A stretch of DNA of 26,926 nt from Priapulus caudatus (taxonomy: Eukaryota; Priapulida; Priapulimorpha; Priapulimorphida; Priapulidae), in assembly GCF_000485595.1 (NCBI RefSeq), contig NW_014577365.1, forward strand, positions 1 to 26,926. The letters run 5' to 3'. The notes under the pieces are model-generated. The model ran no database searches and had not been told where the DNA came from. It saw nothing but the letters and a program-made list of their open reading frames with translations. The position numbers were made by a program, and so were the translations under genes. Positions 1 through 10,738 of this stretch are shown here, one piece after another (position 1 is the stretch's first letter; every line of letters starts with the position of its first letter).

Positions 1-328
1 TCTCTCTATCTTCTTCTCTGCGCGCGCGCGTGTGTGTGTGTGTGTGTGTGGGTGTGTGTGTGTGTGTGTGTGTTTGTCTCAGCTAGCTTCTCTCGTCTGT
101 CTCTATCTGTCCTCTTATATATAGTATATATATAATATCACCTGTCTCTTCTTCGCGCTCTCGTTTTCATCTCTTTCATCTCGCTTTCTCTCCCCACCCT
201 CCCTTTCCTCTGTCGTCTATCTCTCTCTCTCATCTCTCATCTCCTGCTCTCTCTCTCGTCTCTCTCATCTCTTCTCTCATCTTCTCTCTCTCTCTCTCTC
301 TTCACACACACGCACACACAGACACACG
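1..328. repeat. Low-complexity GT, CT, AT and CA tracts
   Basis: A CG run leads into a GT tract (21-77), then a long CT-rich pyrimidine tract (about 90-303) interrupted by an AT-alternating patch (115-139), then a short CA tract (303-328). Open frames here and on the opposite strand are only products of repeat periodicity. No gene signal is visible. Confidence 0.9.
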
Positions 329-1103
329 GGATGGAACAACACAGAGCACCAGGCCGCATGCACGAGAACCAGCAACACCAGCACACACACACATACAACA
401 CAACACACACCAAGGGGAACAGCATCACCAAAGGGAACGGGCACGGAGACACAGCCACATCCGTCCCATGTGGCACCGTACACACGATGCAACGCACACA
501 GCACATTACATGTTATCTCTCCACGCGCTCCTCTTTTTGCGTCTCACTCCTCTCTTTCTTTCAATTTCCGCTCGCTTCTTTCTCTTTCTCGTCTCTTACT
601 TCGCCTCTTTCTCTCACCTCGTGCTTGTTTTTTGTCGTCAGCCGGCGAGCGAGGCGGTGGTCTGAGGGTTATCGCGAGGCGGATGACGCGGCCGACGGAC
701 GCGCGGGCGTGGAGACCTAGAGCGGGGCAGGGCAGAAGGAAGCAAAGAGACCCTGGGGGGGAAGGGATTGAGGGAAGCGGGCAGACCAGAGGGGACAATG
801 GGCGTGTTTACGGGGAAGAAAGAGGGACCAGGGAGTAGACAAGCAGGGAGCGAGGGAACAGCGGGTAGGAAAGGGAGGCGGAGGGGAGGCAGGATGGGAA
901 GGATTAGGGGTCAGGTAGCCGGAGAGAGTGGAGTCGATGGCGTGGGTGCTGTAGGCGGGGGGAGGGGGCGGCGGTGCGGAGTGGGCAGCGGGAGACAAGA
1001 TATCAGGGTGAATAGTAGCTGTGTATTCGATTGGGGGTCTAGGACGGAAATGCATGGGGCGGGCTAATAGATGGGTTAAAAGCAACGAAAGTTAATGAGG
1101 GGA
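329..1103. other. Gene-free stretch with strand-asymmetric pyrimidine then purine tracts
   Basis: About 490-645 is pyrimidine-rich (CT and TTTC runs). About 715-1000 is purine-rich (GGGA and GGAGG runs). ORFs in both strands translate to Arg/Gly/Ser/Pro-rich low-complexity peptides with no domain I recognise. I see no splice-bounded coding block. Confidence 0.6.
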
Positions 1104-1105
1104 AT

Positions 1106-1145
<40 letters not shown>

Positions 1146-1153
1146 GAGCGCGA
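1104..1153. repeat. GA microsatellite
   Basis: A run of GA dinucleotides broken by two CG steps. Confidence 0.9.
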
Positions 1154-2115
1154 GTGGGAGGGGAGAGTGAGAGCTTCCTACTTTACGCACGCCGTTGTGA
1201 TACGATCTCTATTACGCGATAAAATGCGAACGACGTACTTAACGTGCGGTTATTCTCATAATAAATTTGAATTTATTTAAATTTATGAGCGATTAAGGCT
1301 GTTTATAAAGCAGCGCTGCGCTTAGCGAGCGATGTGAGTAGAAGTAAGTGCATGGCCATTGCGTTCTCTAGTCTTAATTAAATAACCTTTCCGTACTCGG
1401 ATCACAGTACACGTAGTATGCGGCATTAAGTGCACCATTTTCGATATGAGTTGAGATGAATGGGAGTGGTTGTAAGTGTGTAGTGATGGTATTGGTAGCA
1501 TACGTGCATTTTAATGTGCAATACATAATTGCACATACTAGAGGGGTTAACGATTTAACGATTAACGATAACATTTGCCGATAACGAACCAATCGTATTT
1601 TCGCGGGTGCATGGCCGGGAACCATGTGCGTGCCCCCAGCGAATTCATATTGATGTCTTAAGTCGTTCGCGTTTGCGGTCCCACGGCATACGTAACGCTG
1701 TGCGGCTCTGCTGTCTGTATGGTGAAGACGAGTTTTAGAAGGCTAGGTGGCCTGATTGCGGTGCGCTGTATTTTACTCAAATGACCGAATCAGGCCGGAC
1801 ACACGCTTGAAGAACCCCTGATTTTCTCGTATACCTTCATTTTTGGTCATGGCGTTATATATGACATATTGGCACTAATTTGCAATGATATTATCCGGCA
1901 TGACACAGAGTCGCATTTAAAGATGGCGGCGACCATTAGTTTGCGATGCTGCTGCGATTGTTTCCGGTGCGCTGGGGACGTTATTCGTGCGCCCACGCGG
2001 CGATGCGTCGGTTGTTATAAGCATTAATTACGCTCACGTATATTCAAACTCTTCCGCCGCCGCGCACACAAAGTAGTGCGCAACGATGAGCGCTCGTTCG
2101 CTCTCCTTACGCGAG
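1154..2115. other. Unique non-coding sequence
   Basis: Moderately AT-rich, non-repetitive sequence with no long ORF. Small items seen: three adjoining TTAACGAT-like units near 1545-1572, and a 9-bp inverted repeat GGCCTGATT/AATCAGGCC (1749-1757 and 1788-1796). An AAAGATGGCGGC string at 1919-1930 resembles a YY1/Pho site and opens a 34-codon ORF that I cannot support as coding. Confidence 0.5.
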
Positions 2116-2210
2116 AACTCTAGAACCATAGCCCTTCGCTCTGCCACAGGCCTCTGTGCCACAGACCACAGGGCACCTGTGGCAGAGCGAAGGGCTATAG
2201 TTCTAGAGTT
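2116..2210. repeat. Near-perfect 35-bp inverted repeat (95-nt hairpin)
   Basis: The left arm 2116-2150 (starting AACTCTAGAAC, ending CTGCCACAGG) is the reverse complement of the right arm 2176-2210, with one mismatch (C at 2127). The 25-nt loop holds a further short palindrome, TCTGTG/CACAGA. A direct CTTACG occurs just outside each arm (2106-2111 and 2212-2217), which could be a target duplication but is not flush with the arms. It could be a tiny foldback MITE or a hairpin RNA gene; sequence alone does not decide. It lies directly upstream of a CA tract. Confidence 0.85.
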
Positions 2211-2240
2211 ACTTACGACACTGCTAGAACACGATCCCCC

Positions 2241-2244
2241 CACA

Positions 2245-2294
<50 letters not shown>

Positions 2295-2303
2295 CACACA
2301 CAC
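2241..2303. repeat. CA microsatellite
   Basis: A nearly pure CA dinucleotide tract. Confidence 0.95.
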
Positions 2304-2371
2304 GACTCAAGCCCCATACGACGATATCCTCGATAGCAAGCGCGCGTGCAATGCACGTACTATATCGGCAC

Positions 2372-3027
2372 CGCATACACGCACAACAACACACACACAC
2401 ACACCACACACACACACAACACACACAACACACCCACACACAACACACAGTCACCACACACAGTCACACCACAGCCACACACACACGAACACACACACAC
2501 AGCACACACACACACCACCACACACACATCCACACTACGCACGCACTACATACATACATACATACAGTACATACATACATACATACATACATACATAGCA
2601 TACATACATACCATACATACATACATACATACATACATACATACATACATACATACTATACATACATACATACATAGCATACAATACGTGCGATACATAC
2701 ATACATACATACATACATACTACCATTACAACATACATACCATACACACACAGCCACACACCACAGGAGAAAAACTACACACACGCATCCACAACAAAAC
2801 ACAGGCCACCACCACACACTCACACACCACACTACATCACAGCACAAACCACACACACACAGTCGCACCACACACAACGGCACACACACAGCACACACGC
2901 AGCCACACTACAAGCCAACACACACCACACACGGCACACAACATGCCGACGCGCACACACCACACAACCACACACACAACAACACACACACCACCACACA
3001 CCCCACACACACACAACAACTCCCTCA
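2372..3027. repeat. Compound CA / CATA / CACCACA microsatellite field
   Basis: Degenerate CA-rich sequence (2372-2545) leads into CATA tetranucleotide repeats (2546-2745), then further degenerate CA with CCA interruptions (2746-3027). The CA-plus-CATA composition matches the fields at 9.97-11.38 kb and 17.5-18.7 kb, where a CATA block is followed by GT-rich sequence. The long His/Thr/Tyr-rich frames here are repeat artefacts. Confidence 0.9.
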
Positions 3028-3176
3028 CTCACTCACGTGATTTGGCACGTTTAATTTTGGTCTGGGTTTGCGTGCATAACGGTGAGCGAGCAAAGTTCGT
3101 TCAAAAAAATAATCCGTTAATTAATTATTGCGTGCCACTGTATTTCCGTTAATATTTGACGACCCGGAGCTTTCGC

Positions 3177-3378
3177 GACTGATAATCGACCGAACTGACA
3201 ATCGACGACAAACAATCAAGACAACGCGAGCGACATACGACGAAATAGACAATCGCGACAACACCGACTACTGACAATCGACGACTGACAATCGACGATG
3301 GGACAATCGACGAACAGACAATCGATACGACTGACAATCGACGACAAAACACATCGACGACTGACAATCGACCGACAG
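3177..3378. repeat. Minisatellite, ACTGACAATCGACG-type unit
   Basis: About a dozen tandem units of roughly 14-17 bp, built from GACTGACAATCGACGA with variant spacers such as ACAAAC and AACAG. Units drift in length, so no frame is maintained. No relation to a gene is visible. Confidence 0.85.
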
Positions 3379-3974
3379 GCACGCTGTTTGTGCTGCATCA
3401 TGATGTTTACGTTAACAAAAAAATTTATTATTGGACAGTTTCATGCTTATTATTCCAAATGCGGCCTCTGTTGTGAATGTCAGCGCTCGCTCAAAGAAAT
3501 GCGAGTTTGAGGTTTGAGGCTCGCACAATCGCGTCGCGCGGTACCGCGCATCGACGCAAGCAATCAGCCACACAGCACGAATGTGATGGCAAACAACTTG
3601 CGGGACCCGTCAATTGATTCTGACTGTACATTCGAAGATACAACATTCCAAAAGTCAGCGTAATTTTTTTCGCCACCTTCAGTCGCGTTCATTCTGCGTT
3701 TGGGGAATCGAATAGAGACAGCGAATGATCGAATGCGCCACCCTCGTAGCGGCCGGCTTCATGGGGTCGCACTCCGCGATGCTGCTGCGATGCTGCAGTT
3801 TTTAACTGCTGGCAAGAGCGTGGCTTGTTAAACAGGACAGCGGACTTGTCTCTAATGCACAGACCACGGACCTCGCACGCAGGCAGCGAGGCCGATAGTC
3901 CGGAGAAAAGTCAGAGGACGCTCGTTATGCTGCCTAATAGGCTACTCGTGATCATGCCAGACAAACGTCGTCTC
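3379..3974. other. Unique non-coding sequence
   Basis: Mixed-composition sequence with no frame longer than about 60-90 codons and no recognisable domain. It contains a small near-repeat, GCGATGCTGCTGCGATGCTGC, around 3776-3796. Confidence 0.45.
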
Positions 3975-4123
3975 GTGTGTGTGTGGTGTGTGTGTGTGTG
4001 GTGTGTGTGGTGTTGTGTGTGTGTGTGTGTGTGTGTATGTGTGTGTATATTGGGTGTGTGTTGTTGTGTGTTAGTGTGTGTGTGTGTGTGATGTGTGTGT
4101 GTGTGTGTGCTGTGTGTGTGTTG

Positions 4124-4170
<47 letters not shown>

Positions 4171-4388
4171 TGGTGTGTGTATGTTGTCTGTATATGTTGT
4201 GTGGTGTGTGTGTTTTGTGTGTGTGTTGTGTTGTGTGTGTGTGTTGTTTGTGCGTGTGTGTGTGCCTGTGCGTGTATGTATGTGTGTGTGCGCGTATATA
4301 CGAGCGTACGTGCTTCGTACATGTATGCGTGCGTAGATATATACGTGTGTGTACATATGTGTGTGCGTGTGTGCGCGTGCGTGTGTGA
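3975..4388. repeat. GT microsatellite field
   Basis: About 410 bp of GT dinucleotides with TGGTG, TTGTG, GTATG and GCGTG interruptions. Cys/Val frames on the plus strand and His/Thr frames on the minus strand are repeat translations. Confidence 0.95.
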
Positions 4389-5075
4389 GAGAGATAGGGC
4401 GCGAAATGCCAGCTACAGCTCTAGGTTTGTCATAGTTCACACAGTTCTGCTTTAGACGGAAACCGCTTCTATTTGCCATCGACAGCGCATGCAAAATGTT
4501 ATCGACGAATGCAGGAGAGGCAGGGGCAGGGTAGGGAACGAAAGGGGCCGAAAGAATATATATAGCACTAAACGCAGAAAATACCAAAAGAGAGGGATGG
4601 AATAGAACGAGGATAAAAAGAAAGCAGATGGAAGGTAAGGAGAAAATTAAGGAGTGGAAGGTGAGAGAGAGGTAACTCGGTGGCATGTGAAACGCGGCGG
4701 GGTGGGAGAAGGGAGGAGCAGGGAGGAAATTGAACGGAAATGTTGACATGACGAGAATATGGGAGAAGAAATATATCTGCAAATAGATATAATATGTGTA
4801 AATTGATGTAATCGGTAAAGGGAGGAGAAGGGCACGTGAATATAAGAAGTGAAAATAAGTCGAGGAGACAAGTGGGTGAGTACATGTATAGTGAACATGA
4901 AGGGCGGGCGCAATTGGTAGAGCCGGAAGAGGGCTAGATCCTAGAGTGGAACAGCTAGAACGTATAAGAGTGCTAGCGATGGAATGTCATTATAATACAT
5001 CGAATTAATGCATTAGCGTGTATTGCAGGTGTGCTCGGGAGCGAGAGAGTGTGAGAATGAGAGGCGTGTGAATAA

Positions 5076-5078
<3 letters not shown>
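4389..5078. other. Gene-free purine-biased stretch
   Basis: From about 4500 the plus strand is purine-rich (AGGGAGGAG-type text) but not tandemly repeated. Minus-strand frames give Ser/Leu/Pro-rich low-complexity peptides. No motif or splice structure is seen. Confidence 0.5.
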
Positions 5079-5125
<47 letters not shown>

Positions 5126-5430
5126 GAGTGAGATACAGAGAGGATAGAGAATGATAATACAAAGATAAGGAGATAAGCAAGGGAGACAAGGACTTTGGGT
5201 GAGGCAGGAAAGGGGTGAGATGGTAAGTTGTAGAAGGGAGGGCAAGCGAGGGAGTGCAGGCGAGCAAGGGAGCAGAAGAAGAAAGAGGGGGAGGAAGAGA
5301 AAAAGAAAAGAAAAAGAGAACGCGCGCGAGAGAAAGATGGAGAAGGAGGAGGAGGAGGAGGAGGAGGAGGATGAGGAGGAAGAGGTGGGGGAGGAAGAGG
5401 AGGAGGATGTGGAGAGGGAGAGTATGAAAC
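5079..5430. repeat. GA microsatellite and GGA/GAA purine tract
   Basis: A pure GA tract at 5079-5120 is followed by polypurine sequence with a GAG trinucleotide core around 5341-5410. The Glu/Arg-rich frame across it is a trinucleotide artefact. Long polypurine stretches like this can in principle form triplex DNA; that is inference. Confidence 0.85.
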
Positions 5431-5546
5431 GTTTATAACTATAGTCTGTAGAAGGTTGCGTTCCGTCGTACCCTCATTAGAAGCATGTTGCATTTGCATG
5501 CTTATTAACCCTTTAAATGTTAACTCGACGGTCTCGCATGCACGCG

Positions 5547-5548
<2 letters not shown>

Positions 5549-5610
<62 letters not shown>
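5549..5610. repeat. CA microsatellite
   Basis: A pure CA dinucleotide tract of about 31 units, bounded by CGCGCGTA on the left and TACAGAG on the right. Confidence 0.95.
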
Positions 5611-5614
<4 letters not shown>

Positions 5615-5779
5615 GAGAAGCACACACAACGAGAGAGAAACCGAATGTGTGGGTGTGTATTTGCGTGCGCTCGCGCGTGTGTGTATTGCATGCACACTCT
5701 CTCTTACATTGCCAGCTCTCCCTCTCGCTCTCTCTCTCTCTCACGCGAGCGCGCGCACGCCGGGAAATAAACGACAGTG

Positions 5780-6130
5780 CATTTAGCGCGCGTCGTTTTA
5801 TCTCGCGCACGTCACGCGCGGCGCCGGGAGAAAGCGCAGCGTGCGTTGATGAGTGAGTCGACGGGGCCACGCTGCCCGCCATCAGTTGAGCGTAATCTTG
5901 GTTTAAGTGCTGACGCATTTCACTTCTCCGCGCGTCGAATTTCACGCCTGCGCCGCGCCGCACTGCCGCCTGGCCGCCGCCGCCGCCGATAATAGAGCGG
6001 GAGTGGCAAGCGCCCCCTGCGGGCGTCCGCTCGCAATTGTAATTGACACGGATACGGCGACCGCCGCGCGGCGCTAGCGTCGAACGCACGGTGACGTCAT
6101 CGCCACTGCCGCAGACGACACCTGTAACAG
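5780..6130. promoter_or_regulatory. CpG-rich block, possible promoter or 5'UTR region
   Basis: This block is CG-dense compared with its AT-rich and repeat-rich neighbours. It contains a CCGCCGCCGCCGCC run near 5973-5986 and the string AGCGCCCCCTGC near 6009-6020. The reverse complement of that string resembles the core half of a CTCF motif. CG-dense islands often mark promoters in insects with moderate DNA methylation. It lies upstream of the receptor exon, so it could hold an untranslated first exon. A CAG|GTGAAT donor-like site at 6880-6888 would fit such a model, but no transcript evidence is available. Confidence 0.25.
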
Positions 6131-6204
6131 CAAAGCGCGGGGAGGCAACGACGGAGCTGGGCTTGCATGCTTCCAGCGACAAGCTGCAAGCAGGTGAACT
6201 TCGC

Positions 6205-6475
6205 GTACGTTCCGTATGAACTCAGTGTATGTCTTGTGTGGATTCGGCGTATGTTCCGCGTGAGTTCTGTGCACGTTCCGCCTGAATTTCCCGCGTGTAC
6301 CGTGTAGGCATTCTGCGTGAATTCTGCGTGTGATCCGCGCGCATTTCCCGTGAAATCTGGGTGAGTTTTCCCGTGTGTGGCGTACGTGCGTGCATTCCCC
6401 GTGAATACTGCGTGCATTCCGAGTGTTTCGCTCGTGGATTCGGCTCCCACTACGCGCGTGTTCGCTGCGTGTGAC
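6205..6475. repeat. Degenerate minisatellite, GTGAATTCYGCGT-like unit
   Basis: Roughly 20 diverged units of about 13-16 bp, alternating forms such as TTCCGCGTGAATTC and TGCGTGCATTCC. Divergence between units suggests an old array. The His/Arg/Asn-rich minus-strand frame is the repeat read through. Confidence 0.75.
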
Positions 6476-6990
6476 AACAGTGTCGACCAACTAGACGTGA
6501 GATTTGGCTGCGTCTCTCCCTCTCTGCGCGTGTGTGTGTGTTTTTCTCTCTGTGCGTGTGCGTGCATTCTGGCTGTATTTTGCCGGCGTTCTGTGTGCGT
6601 AGCAGCGTCGGCAGTGGACGAGACAATAGCCAAAGTGTTTTACTCTAATTGTCTGAGTGAAGGCTGCCTAGTGCGGCGACTAGGGAGTGACACGCAAGGA
6701 TAGAGTTGTCGTTAGACAACGTCGTCGTGTGTGCGACGCCGACAGATTTTGTCGACGGAAGATAGATTAAGACGACTGAGACTAGGTTAAGCTATGTTGT
6801 CGCGTGTGCGACGTCGGCAGAGTATTTCGGCAGACGACAGAGAGCCTGTGGTGGGATACGCTGCCGTACTGCAAGTTCAGGTGAATATATATATATAAAA
6901 ATTCTCGCTAGTGGCGCGAATATTAGTATTTATACTCTGTGACTCCCTCCCTCATTCTCTCCTATCTTCCCCCTTGTTTTCTCTCTCTTT

Positions 6991-6994
<4 letters not shown>
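6476..6994. other. Unique non-coding sequence with a short direct duplication
   Basis: Two imperfect copies of about 45 bp lie about 83 bp apart (roughly 6717-6762 and 6799-6845). Both contain the GTGTGCGAC core, followed by GCCGACAG in the first and GTCGGCAG in the second. A possible donor-like CAG|GTGAAT at 6880-6888 precedes an AT-alternating run. No coding exon is supported. Confidence 0.4.
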
Positions 6995-7028
<34 letters not shown>

Positions 7029-7046
7029 ACGCGCTCTCGCCACACG

Positions 7047-7122
<76 letters not shown>

Positions 7123-7160
7123 GTCTGTCTATCTATCTACCTACCTACCTACCTACCTAC

Positions 7161-7221
<61 letters not shown>

Positions 7222-7249
7222 ATCTATCTATCTATCTATCTATCTATCC

Positions 7250-7318
<69 letters not shown>

Positions 7319-7344
7319 CCTACCTACCTATCTATCTATCTATC

Positions 7345-7392
<48 letters not shown>
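6995..7392. repeat. CT tract followed by a long CTAT (GATA) microsatellite
   Basis: A CT tract (6995-7025) is followed after a short spacer by about 340 bp of CTAT tetranucleotides (7049-7392). CTGT and CTAC variant blocks occur inside, with CTAC at about 7137-7160 and 7316-7330. Ser-Ile-Tyr-Leu frames across it are repeat translations. It ends about 30 bp before the 7.66-kb duplication begins. Confidence 0.97.
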
Positions 7393-7574
7393 CATTCTCT
7401 CGTATATCTCTTTCCCCTTCTCCCCCTTCCTCCTCTATCCACGCCACCAGCAATCATGTTTGTCATCTGCCAAGTGAAAACAAAGGCCACCGCGTCACGC
7501 GATGCTACTTCGCTAATAGATTTCTCGCCGATAGTCCGTAACGCTTACATCGCCGCAGCCTCGTCGTGCCCTCC

Positions 7575-7606
<32 letters not shown>

Positions 7607-7608
7607 CA
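7575..7608. repeat. CGCA microsatellite (copy 1)
   Basis: Tandem CGCA tetranucleotides in the upstream region of the receptor exon. The counterpart in copy 2 is about 10 bp longer. Confidence 0.9.
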
Positions 7609-8162
7609 CACGCTGCCGTCAGCCACAGCGGGACCCGTCTTCGCGCCACATCCGCGCATATGCATGAGCCACGGGTGGCGCCGCCTAGCGACATTATTAC
7701 GGCGGTACTTACGTCGCCGTACCGTTAATCATCGTGTTGCTGCGACGCGGCGCTACTGTCGTCGTTGCGTTGTCGGCTCGCTTCCGCGATTAGCTCGCTC
7801 CGTCGTGTGCGTGTGGCGACGGAATTAGCCGTGACACCGCCGTGACCCGAAGCGATTCACCCATCCACTTATCGCGCCTATAGCGAGTGACACAGGCATC
7901 ATCCGCTTATGAGTGAACGATGCTATTCCAGCTGCATAACACTACGCTAGAACTGCATCTAACTAGTATAGTAGCCTAACAGCCGGCAGGGCGCCTATAG
8001 CGAGCAAATATCATATGGAATGCTGCTACGAAAGCGGAGCCGCAAATTACAGCCGACCCTCGTAACGGACGTGAATGCTGCGGATCTTCTTTTCCGAGCA
8101 GTGCCGTCAGTCGGCGCAGCGCGAACGTGACGTCAGTGCAGCATTCTTCGGACCGCGCGCAG
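7609..8162. other. Upstream / 5' flanking region of receptor exon (copy 1)
   Basis: Non-repetitive GC-rich sequence shared with copy 2. It includes two copies of GCGCCTATAGCGAG (near 7875 and 7990) and a palindromic TGACGTCA at 8128-8135. It probably contains the receptor's 5'UTR or proximal promoter, but transcription start and splice sites cannot be fixed from sequence. Confidence 0.4.
8128..8135. promoter_or_regulatory. CRE-like palindrome TGACGTCA (copy 1)
   Basis: An exact 8-bp CREB/ATF consensus, 27 bp before the equivalent of the start codon. Its presence in both copies follows from the duplication and is not independent evidence of conservation. Confidence 0.4.
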
Positions 8163-8899
8163 ATGGCGCGGTGGCTTATGCGTCGTCGGCGAACGTCAGC
8201 CGGCGCGGACGGAGCCCAAGCAACGATAAGCGACACGTGTACGGTCGAGAGCCTCGCCGCCTGTAGGTGGTGCCACCCGTCGCGTCGCAACGGTTTGCTC
8301 GCCATTCATCTTTACCAGGTCGCGCCGGCCGACGGGCGACATCCACCGCATAACAACTACAACAACATCACCGCTTAATCAACAAACAACAACAACAACA
8401 ACCAGACGAACGCCGATAAACAATAATAATAGTATCCATAGACAGCAGCATAACAGCCAGCAGTAGCGTCGTGCATTGCCGCTGAGCGACGGACGCGTCG
8501 CAGCACTGCAGCGTACAGTCATACACGGATACGCCGCAGGCTCGCTACGCGGCACTCGAACCTCAACCGGCGAATCCGTCGCGCGACCGGTCGCGTGAAC
8601 GACAAACGGCTCAGTCACGCGACGCACATGCCTGCTCGGCGACGCCGACGCTGCGGCCGGACGGGCGGCCAGGCGGCGCCCAGAACGCATGCTGAGGTAA
8701 GGCGCCCTTGACGCTAGCGTGTCATCATCATTCTGGTCGGTTCTTCGTCGCAACATGATGAGTGGTGCATGGCCGTCTACATGGACGCCAAGTTGCGCCA
8801 ACATGGACCAACTACTTCTCTGACGTCGCTCTGCCATCTCCGGATCTGCTTATCGCGGGCTCGTGATGCCGCCGCGCCGTCTATCACACCGCTATACAG
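8163..8899 (+). pseudogene. Broken copy of the amine-type GPCR first exon
   Basis: Aligns along its length with the intact exon at 15800-16460 but is 737 bp rather than 661. The excess is mostly single extra bases spread throughout, for example GGCGCGGTGGC for GGCGGTAGC near the start and CCATCTCCGGATC for CCATCTCCGATC in the TM2 coding part. The start codon context (CAGATGGCG) survives. The reading frame is lost within the first dozen codons and changes repeatedly. The donor has changed from CAGGTAAGC to ACAGTAAGT. Insertion-dominated, evenly scattered damage resembles uncorrected single-molecule read error more than decay of a real pseudogene. The frame has not been reconstructed, and the stretch should not be treated as an independent gene. 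Confidence 0.85.
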
Positions 8900-8915
8900 T
8901 AAGTTCCCAAACGCT

Positions 8916-9255
8916 ATGACGGCACAGACGCACGACGGCACAGCACGGACGCTACCCGTTTAACGAACCTCAACTGATGACGGACAGCACGAACGACGGA
9001 TTAGACGAACACGCCTGACAAAACGGACGAACGTTCACGAACGGCACGAACGGACGAACGAACGGACGTCACGAACGGCACGGACGAACGGCACGATATG
9101 AACGCGACAGACCACGGACGGACGGCACGAACGGATAGATGGACGATGCAGTCGCGGACGCGACGGACGGGCGGGACGAACGGCATAGACGAAACGGACG
9201 AACGCACGAAACAGAACACACGACACGAACGAACGAACGAACGAACGAACGGAAC
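8916..9255. repeat. GACGGACGAACG minisatellite (copy 1)
   Basis: Degraded counterpart of the array at 16478-16846, built from GACGGAC and GAACGAAC words with extra bases such as CAC and CG inserted. It follows the donor-equivalent site of the broken exon. Confidence 0.85.
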
Positions 9256-9971
9256 GATACGTCAAATCCACGAACGCGTACGAACCCACTCGCCGCCGCT
9301 CATGCGTAGAAGTCGGCACAGAGTCACATTCATTATTAATAAATTAGTTGCATGCACGCCTGCATGAATCGCTGCCCCAATCTCATTGGATAACGCCCAG
9401 CAGGCATTATGAAGAGATAGTGCCCTGCCTTAGCGGGCACTATCGCTTGGCGCGACTGCAATTGCTTATTATAACCGCATTGCTGTTTACGCTCACAAAA
9501 TCTCCTGCCGTCTGGGCGCGCAACTCACGCCATTTTGGAATTAATGGCGATTGTGTTTGTGTCGAGCGTTATTGTCTACATCAATGCCCACCGCGCAAAT
9601 TAGGGGTATAAAGAAGGTATATTACGCCATGAAAAGTAGATTGCATAGTCATGTGATGCACTAAAAAACATTAAATGCCTTGCTGTTGCGGCGCGCACTA
9701 TCTCTCATAGTGTTGCTTTGGGATGCGAATAGTGCCCTCGCTACGCTCGCGCACTATTACCTTCCCTTCAGCCAAACACTATGAGGCAGCATAGCTGCCC
9801 CCAACAGCACGGCCCATTAATATATAATTATTGTGGGCGCTTGGTTAACCAATGATTGACACGCGTAGCTCGTGTGACGCTGCCCCAATGTCTAGCAATT
9901 TACTACTACCAATCATCTGATCCATACCGTGCGTGAATATACATTAAAATACAAATCAATAAATCATTTCG
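9256..9971. other. Hairpin module in receptor intron (copy 1)
   Basis: Noisy counterpart of 16847-17505. It keeps the small palindrome (9417-9443, with an extra T in the left arm relative to copy 2). It also keeps a damaged version of the long hairpin (about 9679-9808). No coding sequence is seen. Confidence 0.6.
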
Positions 9972-10697
9972 ATACACACATATATACATACATACAAAGA
10001 TGCATACATATATATACATGCATACAATACATTACAACATACATACCATACATTACATACATTACATACATACATACCATACATACATACATACATACAT
10101 ACCATATCATACATACATACATACATTACATACATAACCATACATACAATACATACATACAACATCACATACATAACATACCATACATACATACATTACA
10201 TACAATACATACATACATACATACATATCATACATACATACATACATAACATACATACTACATACATACATTACATACATACATACATTATCATACATAC
10301 ATACATACATACATAAATATCATACATACATACATACATACATACATACATACCATACATATCATTACATTACATACATTACCATACATACATACATACA
10401 TAACATACCATACATACATTACATACATACATACAATACATACCGATACATACATACATACATACATACATACATACATACATACATACATACATAGCAT
10501 ACATACATACCATACATACATACATACATACATACATACATACATACATACATACTATACATACATAACATACATACATAACAATTACATCAGATACATA
10601 CAATTACAATACATACATACATACATACATTACAACATACATACATACATACATACATACATACATACATACATAAACAATACATACATACATTACA
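9972..10697. repeat. CATA microsatellite field (copy 1)
   Basis: About 725 bp of CATA tetranucleotides with frequent one-base interruptions (CATTACA, CATACCA, CATAACA). Confidence 0.95.
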
Positions 10698-10738
10698 TCC
10701 TTTTCGCTCTCACTCTGAATTTATTTTTCTACTCCTCG

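Noticed and set aside
1919-1930. YY1/Pho-like AAAGATGGCGGC and the 34-codon ORF that follows
   Set aside because: A single short motif and a tiny frame without homology or context are not enough for a regulatory or gene call.
2034-3152. Long His/Thr/Tyr-rich and Cys/Val-rich frames on both strands
   Set aside because: They are translations of CA, CATA and GT microsatellites; complementary frames are equally open on both strands.
6009-6020. CTCF-like core (reverse complement of GCGCCCCCTGC)
   Set aside because: Only half of the motif matches and it lies in GC-rich sequence where chance matches are frequent.
6911-7541. Overlapping frames of about 190-200 codons rich in Ser-Ile-Tyr-Leu
   Set aside because: They are the CTAT tetranucleotide array read in two frames; composition is fully explained by the repeat and no flanking domain exists.
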